Assembly (NCBI RefSeq): GCF_009905375.1
Contig: NC_133647.1
Span: 7,015,144-7,079,143, forward strand
Origin: Apium graveolens
Taxonomy: Eukaryota > Streptophyta > Magnoliopsida > Apiales > Apiaceae
Reading direction: 5' to 3'
DNA: 64,000 nt
The notes under the pieces were generated by a model that had not been told where the DNA came from, did no database searches, and saw nothing but the letters and a program-made list of their open reading frames with translations. This document shows, piece after piece, positions 12,045 to 22,672 of the stretch. The position numbers were made by a program, and so were the translations under genes. Positions within the stretch are counted from its first letter, which is position 1, and the number at the start of each line of letters is the position of its first letter.

Positions 12045-13727
12045 TTGATATCTACAATATTAAAATGCATAAAATGAATTAGTCTAAAGATGATCATTAA
12101 ATTATGTTCAAGTGATTATTCATATATATTCATAATATATATCTCCCGCTAATTTTATCAAATCAATAGCCCTAACTATTAATTCGGAAAGAATATCTTC
12201 TATATCCTTTCTAGTGAGCCAAGATCCAAATTTCACAACGTTTTAGTTCATCTTTGGCTTTACTCCTTAAATATGATTCAATAAGGTAGACAACATTTGT
12301 CAATTATATCAACTATATAACTTTTGGATAGTTCGGTGGAACAATATTTGTTCATATTTATCTAAAAATTCTCGCCAAACTCCATGCCTCCAAGTTCACA
12401 ATCCTATTGTGGTAACTTAGTTGAGTCAAACCCAATAATCAGAAAGTATCAGTATACTTCAATGCATCTCCCACGATAGATGGGAGTACTTCGCTCTGGC
12501 GAACTTACTCCTTATCGATCTAGGGGTTAACGCGTTGGACATATTGGAAGGCATCTAAACAACTTAATATAAACTTTAGGGTTTTGTTAATATTAAAATG
12601 ATCATGATCCCATCATAAAGAGATTCCTAATTTTCCCTTGAATGAAATACTTCAAAACAATATTCGTCAATGGTTTGGTTTCCAAGTAGTGAGGGAGTCA
12701 CAACGGTCTCGCTTAAAACCCACAACTTTACAAGTTTAATGACCCCGCTTTTGAAAAAATCGCCCCATATCAGAAACAAAGAAAATTCATATTTTATTAT
12801 ATGTTTCTGAAACACGAGAATCTCATGATCATTTGTTAAATTTAAAAATCTTGAATCGTTATATATTTTATCTTGTTTAGCAGGCATGTCATGGGTGATG
12901 TATCTAATATACATACATATACTTCTAATCTAATTAAGCATGCATCATTCTAACCACTCTACACATTCATTCATCACATGATATATGTAAAGTGCAATAA
13001 AATAAATGTGGTATGTATGTATGGACCAATCCTATCTGATCTTCATCAAGCTCATGATAATTATCATGGTCAATCTAAGGTGGTTAAGTATATAAATACA
13101 ACTATCTACTACATCATATGCCTTCTTATTTTATTTGCTTCCTTTTATAGCTTCCTTAGATCACTTCCAATGGATTCCTTCTTCTAGTCTTCAATTCTTC
13201 AAGTACATTACATAAATGAAATATAAAAACCTAATCTAATGAACTTACAAGAAGAACTGGAGTTACATTCGAGATATAATATTACAAGAATCAAAATGAC
13301 ATGCAAGTTGTATTTAAAAACCAAAACCACAATAAAAACCATTAATCTAAGGTCTAAAGGCCATAACCATCCACCATGCCCAAATAACATATAATAATAT
13401 AATTTATCATATACTTATTATGATTAATGTAATTAACCATATGAAGTGGAACATATACGAAACACTATTTTGTACAGGGGGTCACGCGCCCCTTTCCGGG
13501 GTTCGGGGATAGAACCTTTCTGCTTGATTTTTCATATCTGTATCATCGTATCATATACATACAGCATGTTAATGTCCCCTATTGTGTCCATACACAATTA
13601 ATCATAACAACAATCATCTCAGATCATCAATACATACATAATATCAAATATCTATCATGGCAGATCATCGACATACATAATACCATCATATTTATCATGG
13701 AAGATCATCAATACATGCATTATACCA
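12045..13727 (-). other. Copia-1 untranslated leader between PBS region and gag
   Basis: Non-coding, but recognisably similar to the copia-2 leader at 28181-29979 (for example, the block from 12600 to 12780 matches 28775 to 28960). It contains short imperfect tandem units with 'ATCATGG(C/A)AGATCATC' near 13655-13720. The primer binding site is missing, removed by a deletion ending at about 13727. Confidence 0.75.
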
Positions 13728-14346
13728 TCATATCTCTGCAATAATTAGAAGGGTTAAATCCTTTCTAGATCATTCATATTTCTCACATGATTCTTGATAT
13801 ACCCAAGTCCACTTTTATCATTACCTGGTCAAAGTCAACTTTTGATGTAATCAAAGTATATTAATCATCGTATAGAAATATAATGATTTCAAGTCGAAGG
13901 ACCATTACATCATTATCACTGTAAGAATTATTTATGGCACAACAGACATGTAGAATCTCACATTGGGTCTATCTAACACCATGTATATTTATATTTTCCT
14001 GTGTTTTTGACTTTAGTATCACTATACCTATGATCAATGAGATATGATCATCGGTCAACAATCACGCTAGTCTTAATGAATTATTCTTGTCCCTTAATAA
14101 TAATACTCGACTAGGGATATTTGGGAATATCGATACTATTTACATAATCTCATTTCTAAGTCACGTACTTAGAGATATGGAATCTACATCATATTCCAAG
14201 GACATTTATTAATCTAATATTTATATCACAGTAAATTGAGACTTAATAAATTATTTAAAAGAATAATTGACATAACATAAATATTAATAATCCAAATGTC
14301 ATTAACAAAACATAATAGTGTTGTCTCTAGGGCACAAACACTAACA
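13728..14346 (-). mobile_element. Copia-1 5' LTR, truncated to its outer 0.6 kb
   Basis: From 'GGGTTAAATCCTTTCTAGAT' (13750) to the terminal CACTAACA (14346) the sequence parallels the last ~0.6 kb of the copia-2 LTR (about 30918-31513). The inner roughly 0.94 kb present in copia-2 is absent, together with the PBS. The minus-strand end is TGTTAGTGTTTGTGCCCTAG. Confidence 0.85.
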
Positions 14347-14730
14347 ATTGGGATGTCTAATCTTGCTGGAAAACTCAAGGAACTCAAGTTAGAACTTTCG
14401 GATGAGTTACTTGTTCACTTGGTTCTTATTTCTCCGCCTCCTCAGTTTGGACACTTTGTGGTGAGTTATAATACTCAAAAGGAAAAATGGACTCTTAATG
14501 AGCTCATTTCACATTTTGTGCAAGAGGAAGAGAGGATTTTGCGAGAGTAGACTGGGAGTGCTCCCTTGGAATCAAGCTCTCATGATAAGAAAAGAAATAG
14601 AGATAAGGATATTGTAAGTGGAAAACCCAATAATCAGTTGTAAGAGAAGCAGGATAACGGAACAACCTGCTACTTTTGTAAGAAGGCTGGACACATGAAG
14701 AAAGAGTGTTCCAAATATGTTGCTTGACAT
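14347..14730 (+). pseudogene. Copia-3 gag, C-terminal half
   Basis: Begins right at the copia-1 border with 'MSNLAGKLKELKLELSDE' and continues 'WTLNELISHFVQEEERI', a UBN2/Gag C-terminus. After a TAG at 14548-14550 and a TAA at 14641-14643 the same frame shows the zinc knuckle CYFCKKAGHMKKEC (about 14671-14712) and a further TGA near 14725. Gag packages element RNA. The clustered nonsense codons make it dead. Confidence 0.88.
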
Positions 14731-16210
14731 GTGAAGAAGGGTAAGACTTCTGTTTTTGTTTGTTCTGAAGTTAATGTGGCTTTTGTACCAAAGGATACTT
14801 TGTGGGTAGATTCTGGTGCTACAACTCACATAAGTGTATCTATGCAAGGTTGCCTATTGAGCCGACCACCAATTGATGCTGAAAGATTCATCTATGTGGG
14901 TGACGGCAATAAAGTTTCAGTTGAAGCTGTTGGAACATTCAGATTATTATTAAAAACTAGTGTTTATTTGATTTATTTGAGATATTAATTACACCGTCTT
15001 TTAGACGAAATATTATTTCTATTTCCTGTTTGGACAAATATGGCTACACTTGTTCTTTTGGAAATAATAAAGTGTATTTCTCTTTAAATTCAAATATGGT
15101 TGCCACGGGTTCTTTGATTGATAATCTTTATATGCTTGATATTGTTGCCTTTAATAATGAAATTGTGCCCTCAAGTGCAAGAGGTACAAAGCGTAAGTTA
15201 AATGAGAATTTTGTTATGTTGTGGCACAAGCGATTAGGTTATATCTCTAAACAGAGAATTCAGAGGTTTGTGAATGATAGAATTCTTGATCCCTTAGATT
15301 TAAGTGACTTTCAAGTCTGTGTTGAATACATTAAGGGAAAACAAACAAACTCCAGAAAGTTAGGTGCCAATAGAGCTAAATGTGTCTTGGAACTGATTCA
15401 TACCGATATATTTGGACCATTCCCTACGGCCTCTTGGAACGGTCAACGGTATTTTATCACGTTCATAGATGATTACTCTAACTATGGTTCCCTATACTTG
15501 ATACATAAGAAGTCACAAGCTCTGGACGTATTTAAAGAGTATAAAGCTGAACTTGAACTTTAGCTAAACAGTAGTATTAAATTTGTCAGATCTGATCGTG
15601 GTGGTGAATACCACAGTAGATATGATGGATCAGGTGAGCAACGTCCAGGACCCTCTGCTAACTTCCTAAAGGAGTGTGGAATTGTCCCTCAGTACACTAT
15701 CCCAGGAAAACCAAATTTATATGGTGTTGTCGAAAGGCGAAACCGTACTCTTAAAGCTATGATGAGAAGTATGATAAGTCATTATTCCTTTCCTGAGTCA
15801 CTTTGGGGAGATGCACTAAAGACTGCAATTTATATCCTTAATTGGGTTCCAACTAGAGCAGTGGCTGAAACTCCTTACAAACTTTGGACTAAGAAAACAC
15901 TTAGTATTAAGCATTTACATGTTTGGGGTTGTCCAGCTGAGGCAAGGCCATATAGGCCAAATGAAAAGAAACCGGACTCCAGGATGGTCAGTTGCTATTT
16001 TGTTGGGTATCCGAAACGTACTCGTGGATTTAAATTTTATGATCCCGCTACTAGATCCTTCTTTGAGACTGATAATGCAATATTTTTTGAGGATGTTGAT
16101 TTTGGGAGGGAAGATATAGGTAAAAGTATTGTCTTTGAAGAAGATAGTCATGATCCTATTTATGACTCTACCGAGAGCAGTGATCAGATTATGATACCTA
16201 TCATTGTTTA
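14731..16210 (+). pseudogene. Copia-3 protease and integrase
   Basis: Protease carries the DSG triad in 'LWVDSGATTHIS' (about 14800-14835). The frame breaks near 14985-15030. Pre-integrase 'LWHKRLGYISKQRI' follows, with the second zinc-finger histidine replaced (LGY instead of LGH), then integrase 'LIHTDIFGPFPTASW' (first catalytic Asp) and '[20 protein letters not shown]' (second Asp) just after a TAG at 15561-15563. The catalytic Glu is in '[13 protein letters not shown]' (15723-15760). The segment '[16 protein letters not shown]' and '[11 protein letters not shown]' form the integrase C-terminal region. Integrase inserts the cDNA in the host chromosome. Nonsense codons and one frame break prevent expression. 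Confidence 0.88.
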
Positions 16211-16349
16211 AGGCCCTCCGGTTCAAGACAACACTGAAATTCCCCATGAGGAACCAATTGAGCAAACTCAATAACCTCATGAATCACAAGAATTTCCACT
16301 AAGGAGATCCACTAGAGAGTGAAAGAGCGCAATTCCAGATGATTATGTT

Positions 16350-17947
16350 GTTTTTCTTTAGGAATATGAAGGTGGAATTGGCATTGGGGAAAATGATCCT
16401 GTAAATCTTCAACAAGCCATACAGAGTCCTAACTCTCAAAAGTGGATTGATGCCATGAATGAAGAGATGCAATCCATGAAAGACAATGATGTTTGGGATC
16501 TTATCGAGTTGCCTAAAGGCTCAAAACCTATTGGTTACAAATGGGTATTTAAAACCAAAAGGGATTCAAATGGTAACATCGAAAGATATAAGGCTCGTCT
16601 AGTCGCTGAAGGATTCACTCAAAAGAAAGGTATCGACTACATTGAGACTTTCTCTCCAGTTTCCACGAAAGACTCATTTAGAATTTTTATGGCACTTATG
16701 GCTCATTATGATTTAGAGCTACATCATATGGACATAAAGACGGAGTTTCTCAATGGAAACATTGGCGAGACAATTTATATGGTGCAAACAGAAAACATTG
16801 TTATTGGAGATCCAAAGACTGTGGTTTGCAAATTAAAGAAGTCCATCTATGGTCTCAAGCAGGCTTCTTGTGAATGATATCACAAATTTCATCATGTAAT
16901 CACATCATATGGTTTCGAAGTGAACTTGGTGGAACATTGTGTATATCACAAGTTCAGTGGGAGCAAATTTATCTTTCTTCTCTTATACGTTGATGACATC
17001 TTACTTGCTACTAATGATACAGGCTTATTGCACGATACCAAGAAATTTCTCACTGATGAATTTGAGATGAAGGACCTTGGTAACGCCTCTTTTGTATTAG
17101 GAATTCAGATACATCGAGATCGCTATCGAGGTATTCTTGGATTGTCACAAAAGAGCTATATTAAAAAGATCCTTGAAATGTATGGCATGAACGATTGTGA
17201 ACCAGTGGATACACCCGTGTCTAAGGGAGACAAATTTAGTCTCAAACAGTGTCCCAAGAATGAACTTGAGATAAGGGAAATGCAAAGGATACCATATGCA
17301 TCGGCAGTGGGAAGCCTAATGTATGCTCAAGTTTATATTCGTCCTGATATAGCATTCATTGTTGGAATGTTGGGAAGATATTTGAGTAATTCGGGAATGG
17401 AGCATTGGAAAGTAGTGAAACGAGTTTTACGGTATTTGAAGAAAACAAAAGACTATATGCTCACATATAGGAAATCAGATCATCTAGAAATCATTAGATA
17501 TTCAGATTCTGACTTTGAAGGATGCAAATATGAAAGAAAGTCTACTTCGGGCTATGTTTATCTGCTTGCTGGTGGAGCAATTTTATGAAGGTCTACCAAA
17601 CAGACGCTCATAGCTTCATCCACCATGGCTGCAGAATATATAGCTATTTTGTGGCATCCAATCAAGCTTTATGGCTGTGAAACTTTTTCACTGGTTTGTG
17701 TATCCTTGATGGTGTTGAAACAATAATAGTGGAGTATTCAAACAATAATAGGATCACTACATATGCAAAACATATAGATATTAAGTTCCTAGTTGTTAAA
17801 GAAAAGATTCAGAGTGGACAAATTTCGATAGAACATATTGGCACTAACTCCATGATTGCGGATCCGCTCACTAAGGCATTAACACCTAAGGTTTTTCATG
17901 AACATACTTCTCATATGGGTGTTACCTTATGTGATACTTTGGTTTAG
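16350..17947 (+). pseudogene. Copia-3 reverse transcriptase and RNase H
   Basis: RT motifs in order are 'GYKWVFKTKRDSNG' (about 16530), 'ARLVAEGFTQKKGIDY' (16591-16640) and 'DIKTEFLNGNI' (16730). After a TGA at 16875-16877, where a Trp codon is usual, the same frame continues to the catalytic YVDD (16986-16997) and 'FEMKDLGNASFVLGIQIHRD'. RNase H shows 'YSDSDFEGCKYERKSTSGYV', a second Trp-to-stop TGA at 17586-17588, a frameshift near 17650 and the C-terminal 'IADPLTKALTPKVF', ending at a TAG at 17945-17947. Apart from these few lesions it is well preserved. Confidence 0.92.
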
Positions 17948-18380
17948 TGGGAGTTTGTATTTTGGTATTTTATGTAATAAATATTGAGTTGTTTATGTTT
18001 TGTAGAATACACTTGATGGAATTTTATTAAATGGCACTCTACTTTTGTTCAATTTTCTTATTGTGGTTTAACATTGAGTTGAGAAAATTGGAATCAATCT
18101 CGTTAGAGATTGAATAAGGACTAGTTGGATATAGACATTATATAGATCACATTATATGTAATTTCCATGCCATTTATCCATGCATTGATTCATGTCGTTG
18201 AATATATTTGTGTGGTGATCATGGAAGGTTTAGTCACGTAAAGTTTGTGATGAATGTTGCCAGAATCCCATGCATATATAGTAGACAGATATAATTGTTT
18301 TGGTAAAATCTAAGGACGATGAATAGCATAAAGTTGTGCACTAAAGTTTGGTATAATTGGTTCTGGATTCATATGAAGCC
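17948..18380 (+). other. Copia-3 3' untranslated region
   Basis: Non-coding sequence between the pol stop and the polypurine tract. No motif beyond general AT-richness. Confidence 0.6.
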
Positions 18381-18392
18381 CAAGTGGGAGAT
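18381..18392 (+). other. Copia-3 polypurine tract
   Basis: CAAGTGGGAGAT directly precedes the LTR start TGTTAATTTAA. 'AAGTGGGAGATTGTTA' is the usual PPT/LTR border of plant copia elements. Confidence 0.8.
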
Positions 18393-18870
18393 TGTTAATT
18401 TAATTTTTATAATAATGATAATTTTATGGGCTACATATAAATATAACAATTATATTTTCTAATTATTATATATGGGTTAAATTAAGTGATCAAATAAGAA
18501 ACTCAATTAGATTTTAATTTATTGCATGGACCTAATAAGTAGATACCTAATACGAGGCCCAATTAAATTATAATGGGAGATTTAATTAGGTGGTATATAA
18601 AAAGGGTTATAGTCCCCAATATATCAAGTACATGTTATACGGCTTTTCTTCTACCCATAAGAGAGAGCTATTGAGAAACCCTAAGTAGTACTTGGTTGAG
18701 GAACACAATAATCAAGAACGTTATACAGATTCAGATACCGTCACAATTATCTCGTTATGGATTCAGGTACGCTTCAGCCTTCGATTTAATATCGATAATT
18801 AGATATGATGATTACGGTCCTTGTCTCTATTTTAGAGAGTTATGTGTTTATAGAATTATTAGATTCTATC
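18393..18870 (+). mobile_element. Copia-3 3' LTR (right end estimated)
   Basis: Starts TGTTAATTTAATTTTTAT at the polypurine tract and has a TATA box at 18594-18604. The end is uncertain; a CA in 'TTAGATTCTATCA' near 18870 is one candidate. The 5' LTR that would settle it is outside the window. Confidence 0.6.
18594..18604 (+). promoter_or_regulatory. TATA box in copia-3 LTR
   Basis: TATATAAAAAG, followed 60-100 bases later by a CT-rich transcribed-looking stretch ('CTTTTCTTCTACCC'). The position fits an LTR promoter. Confidence 0.6.
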
Positions 18871-19645
18871 ACAAGATGAAATAGCTATATGATTTGTCAA
18901 CTGACAATTCCGTTTTACTCTTGAATGATGTCTTCTTTTGATTTGCTTTGTGACAAGTACTAGAGAATATAATATTTTTGGTAATCCCCTACCGAATAAT
19001 TATGTACCAACTCATTGATGTTGTTAGAAGTTCTAACTTTTATCTAGTGGTGCTTTGCTGATAAGACATGTTGAAGTTGATTGGCTTCATATATATTTTC
19101 ATGTCTCTATCCAACTATTGTAATTTTCATTTATTTTTTATGAACCAGTGAAAGTCATAAAATACACCATGATAATCTTTGTTATGTTCAGAAGATCTTA
19201 ATTTAGTCGGTCCACCATAGCCATATTTTGAATAATGACATTTTAAATTTGAACGATGATATTGTCACATTTACATCTCCCCACAAACATTTAGGTCAGC
19301 CTTGCTCTCAAATTGTGATAGCAGTGTCTTATTTTCTCTCATGTGTTCACAACTTCCCAGATCTAGAATTAGGACATTTTTAGTGCTACACTATAATAAG
19401 AAAGTTGAATTAAGTAGAATTTTTAAGGACTCGCACTGTATTGAGTTATATCTTTCAATCTTTAACAAATTTTATACAACTCACTAATACATTATATTCT
19501 TCAATCACCAATAAAATAGTATATATAAGAAAACATTCAAGGCATTCTAGAGCAGCATGTCCCATTAAAAGTAAGGTAAATATTTTCAAAACAGGAATGT
19601 GTTAATTTAATAAACTATAATTATTAATTAAAAAATTACTATTAC
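18871..19645. other. Unassigned AT-rich stretch
   Basis: No domain in any frame and no repeat that I can match elsewhere in the window. It may be the rest of the copia-3 LTR plus its flank. Confidence 0.4.
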
Positions 19646-19960
19646 CACTACAAGAAAACAAGGCTAAATACAACCGCATAAATACAACCGACACCAAATT
19701 CAACCGTTTTCGGTTGAAATTAAGGGCGCGGCTAAATACAACCGCATGCGGTCGTATTTGAATACGGTCGTATTTACGCGGTCGAATTTAGCCTTACTAA
19801 TTACAACCGAATAAATACAACAGTTTTTATATACAACCGTATACGGCTGAGTTTATGTGTGCTCCTAAATTCAACCGCATTCGGTCGAATTTAGCCTTGC
19901 CAAAAAATGGAGGGAATTTTCCCGCCAACGAATTTTGTACTAAATTCAACTGATTCGGAC
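19646..19960. mobile_element. CACTA-2 left end with subterminal repeats
   Basis: The terminus CACTACAAGAAAACAAGG is followed by about a dozen copies of TACAACCG / CGGTCGTATTT / AATTCAACCG in both orientations, the layout of a CACTA subterminal zone. The same layout and the same closing phrase (TTGCCAAAAAA..GG.GGGAA) occur in CACTA-5 at 37321-37570, so both belong to one family. A matching right end with the flanking triplet TAC was not found, so CACTA-2 is probably truncated. Confidence 0.75.
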
Positions 19961-20219
19961 GAATTATTTTTAAAAATGGCGGAAAACTTCTGGAAAAAAA
20001 TATAAAATAAATTTACACGAAATTTATATTTTAGTTCTTGCAAAAAAAATTATTAATGTAGTTAGATATTTATCGTTCAATTAATAATTATAGTTTGAGT
20101 TTCAATTTATTTTGTATTTGTTTTAAATTATAATCCAACCATACAAATATGAAAATTGTCAAAAAAAAAAGTTTACAGAAAAATGTAAGTAATTTTAATA
20201 TTTAAATTTTAACAATTTT

Positions 20220-21690
20220 GACATCTGTACGGTTAGATCATTCATTAATATTTTTAAAAATATCAAAACATCAATATGGGATTAAACACTAGTTAGAGGT
20301 ACTGGTCAAATTACTAGTTGACTGTTAAAAAAGTAAACCGAATATATTTATTTTTTTCTAAATTTTTTGCCATATCACTAAAATATATTGATCTTGACAT
20401 CCGTACGGTTGGATCATTCATTAATATTTTTAAAAATATTGAATCATCAATATGGGATTAAACACTAGTTAGAAGTACTGGTCAAATTATTAGTTGACTG
20501 TTAAAAACACAAACCAAATATATTTATTTTTTTCTAAATTTTTTGTCATATCACTAAAATATATTAATTTTGACATTCGTCCGGTTGGATCATTCATTAA
20601 TATTTTTAAAAATATCGAAACATCAATATGATATTAAACACTAGTTAGAATTACTCAAATTATTAGTTGACTATTAAAAAAGAAAACCAAATATATTTAT
20701 TTTTTTCTAAATTTTTTATCATATCACTAAAATATACAGATCTTGACATCCGTATGGTTGGATCATTCATTAATATTTTTAAAAATATTGAAACATCAAT
20801 ATGGGATTAAACACTAGTTAGAAGTACAGGTCAAACTACTCTTTGACTCTTAAAAGGGCAAACCGAATATATTTATTTTTTTCTAAATTTTTTGTCATAT
20901 CACTAAAATATATTGATCTTGACATCCGTACGGTTGGATTATTCATTAATATTTTTAATAATATTGAATCATCAATATGGGATTAAACACTAGTTAGAAG
21001 TACTGGTCAAATTATTAGTTGACTGTTAAAAATACAAACCAAATATATTTATTTTTTTCTAAACTTTTTGTCATATCACTAAAATATATTGATTTTGACA
21101 TTCGTACGGTTGGATCATTCATTAATATTTTTAAAAATATCAAAACAACAATATGAGATTAAACACTAGTTAGAATTACTCAAATTATTAGTTGAGTATT
21201 AAAAAAGAAAACCAAATATATTTATTTTTTTCTAAATTTTTTATCATATCACTAAAATATACAGATCTTGACATCCGTACGGTTGGATCATTCATTAATA
21301 GTTTTAAAGATATCAAAATATCAATATGGGATTAAACACTAGTTAGAACTACCGGTCAAACTACTCTTTGACTCTTAAAAAGGCAAACCAAATATATTTA
21401 TTTTTTTTCTAAAATTTTTGTCATATCATTAAAATATACTGACCTTGACATCCGTACGGTTGGATCATTCATTAATATTTTTAAAAATATCGAAACATCA
21501 ATATGAGATTAAACACTAGTTAGAAGTAATCGTCAAACTACTCTTTGACTCTTAAAAAGGCAAACCAAATATATATATTTTTTTCTAAAATTTTTATCAT
21601 ATCACTAAAATATATAGATCTTGACATCCTTATGGTTTGATCATTCATAAATATTTTTTAAAAAATTGAAATATCAAAATATCGAAATAT
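20220..21690 (+). repeat. Tandem array of nine ~175-bp monomers with a 525-bp higher-order period
   Basis: The phrase GACATCCGTACGGTTGG or a close variant starts at 20220, 20396, 20572, 20745, 20921, 21097, 21270, 21447 and 21623 (spacing 173-177). Monomers 2/5, 3/6 and 4/7 are more alike than neighbours and are exactly 525 bases apart in each pair. This shows three-monomer blocks were duplicated as units, as in satellite higher-order repeats. The array follows the CACTA-2 subterminal zone, and CACTA-5 has the same kind of monomer, so it is part of this CACTA family. Confidence 0.9.
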
Positions 21691-21771
21691 CCAACTAGTA
21701 GTTTGACCAGTTATTCTTACTAGTGTTTAATCCCGTACGCATATTTCAATTTTTTTAAAAATGTTTATGAA
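21691..21771 (-). repeat. Start of the inverted monomer array
   Basis: At about 21690 the orientation flips: 'TAGTAGTTTGACCAGTTATTC' and 'GTGTTTAATCCCGTACGC' are reverse complements of monomer sequence. The array is interrupted by CACTA-3 and continues at 34729. Confidence 0.85.
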
Positions 21772-21789
21772 CACTACGCCATAGATGGC

Positions 21790-22030
21790 CTACAGCAACA
21801 CCCAAAAAATGTTACAACGGGCCAAAAAAATGTTACCATAGCCACCCAAAAGACCTAAGGTAACATAAAATTTAAGTTGCTTTTTTTCGATACCTTTGTC
21901 CCCTAAGGTAACATTTCCTTTGCCCTAGTGCAACATGGACTTTTTTGTTACAATAGATATCAAAGGTAACATCAATGTATGTCTATAGTATCACACTATT
22001 TATGTTACCTTTGGACTTTGAATTTGCAAA
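21790..22030. repeat. CACTA-3 left subterminal repeats
   Basis: Repeated GGTAACAT / ATGTTAC motifs (near 21808, 21830, 21858, 21903, 21948, 21966, 22003). Matching motifs occur at the right end (34530-34690). Confidence 0.7.
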
Positions 22031-22047
22031 AAAAAAGAATGGGGCCC

Positions 22048-22079
22048 ACATGTGGGGCCCAAATATGGGCCCCACATGT
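22048..22079. repeat. GC-rich perfect hairpin in CACTA-3
   Basis: ACATGTGGGGCCCA (22048-22061) pairs perfectly with TGGGCCCCACATGT (22066-22079) around a 4-base loop. It is strikingly GC-rich in an AT-rich neighbourhood. Confidence 0.85.
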
Positions 22080-22089
22080 GGTCCCCATT

Positions 22090-22672
22090 TTTTATAATGA
22101 TTTGTATTATATTAATTTGACATAATTTGTTTGTAAATTGAACATATATATCATTAACATGTTTTTTATACGTAAAAAGCAATACTACATGAAATTCTGC
22201 TATTTGAAATCGAACAATCCCAAAATATCATTACATACCACAAAATTTCTTACATCCAAACCAACTCAAACATTCAAACCATCACATGTCTAAAACCATG
22301 ACAACAACAATTATTTTATTCATCAAGATTTTGCAACTTGCACGCAGCAATTGATATTTTTCGGTGTTTTATTTGCTGCTCATTCTCTAAAAACTGAAAA
22401 GCTGCTCCTTGACCTCGTAACTCTGGGTGTGCTCCTCAGGAACGAAAAACTCCTGCTCAAACACCATTGCACCACAATTAGAAAACTCTATCAACACAGA
22501 AGCTTCCACAAAACATATTATACAACTTTGTATAGATAAAGAAAGTACATTCATTATCTAAAAGAATGATACGAATCAAGTACTAAAAAATAATCAAGTA
22601 TGGTTCTTTACTGCTTTAAGAGTTAAACATACTATGCATAATACTAACAAACCCGTATGGAGATCAAGTAAT
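22090..22672. other. CACTA-3 interior left of copia-2
   Basis: No recognised gene. It ends in the copia-2 target duplication GTAAT (22668-22672). The frame at 22351-22539 has no family resemblance. Confidence 0.5.

Larger units (their letters stand above)
3866..14346 (-). mobile_element. Copia-1: degraded Ty1/copia element, interrupted by gypsy and by CACTA-1
   Basis: Read right to left, this holds a truncated 5' LTR (13728-14346), an untranslated leader (12045-13727), gag (12044 down to about 6790, split by CACTA-1) and pol (about 6790 down to 3866). The gypsy insertion cuts it in RNase H, and the remainder lies beyond the left edge. It is closely related to copia-2 along its full length, sharing protein, leader and LTR end. 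The outer LTR end CACTAACA at 14346 abuts gag of copia-3, so copia-1 inserted into copia-3; the right target duplication copy would be ATTGG (14347-14351). Confidence 0.9.
14347..18870 (+). mobile_element. Copia-3: Ty1/copia element split at gag by copia-1
   Basis: It starts mid-gag at the copia-1 junction and runs through gag, protease, integrase, RT and RNase H to a polypurine tract and 3' LTR. The 5' part of gag and the 5' LTR must lie left of the window. Lesions are mostly single nonsense codons, suggesting moderate age. The right limit of the LTR is estimated, because no second LTR is visible for comparison. Confidence 0.85.

Noticed and set aside
20220..21690. CRISPR-like array
   Set aside because: Monomers are contiguous 175-bp tandem units with no unique spacers, in a plant transposon context.
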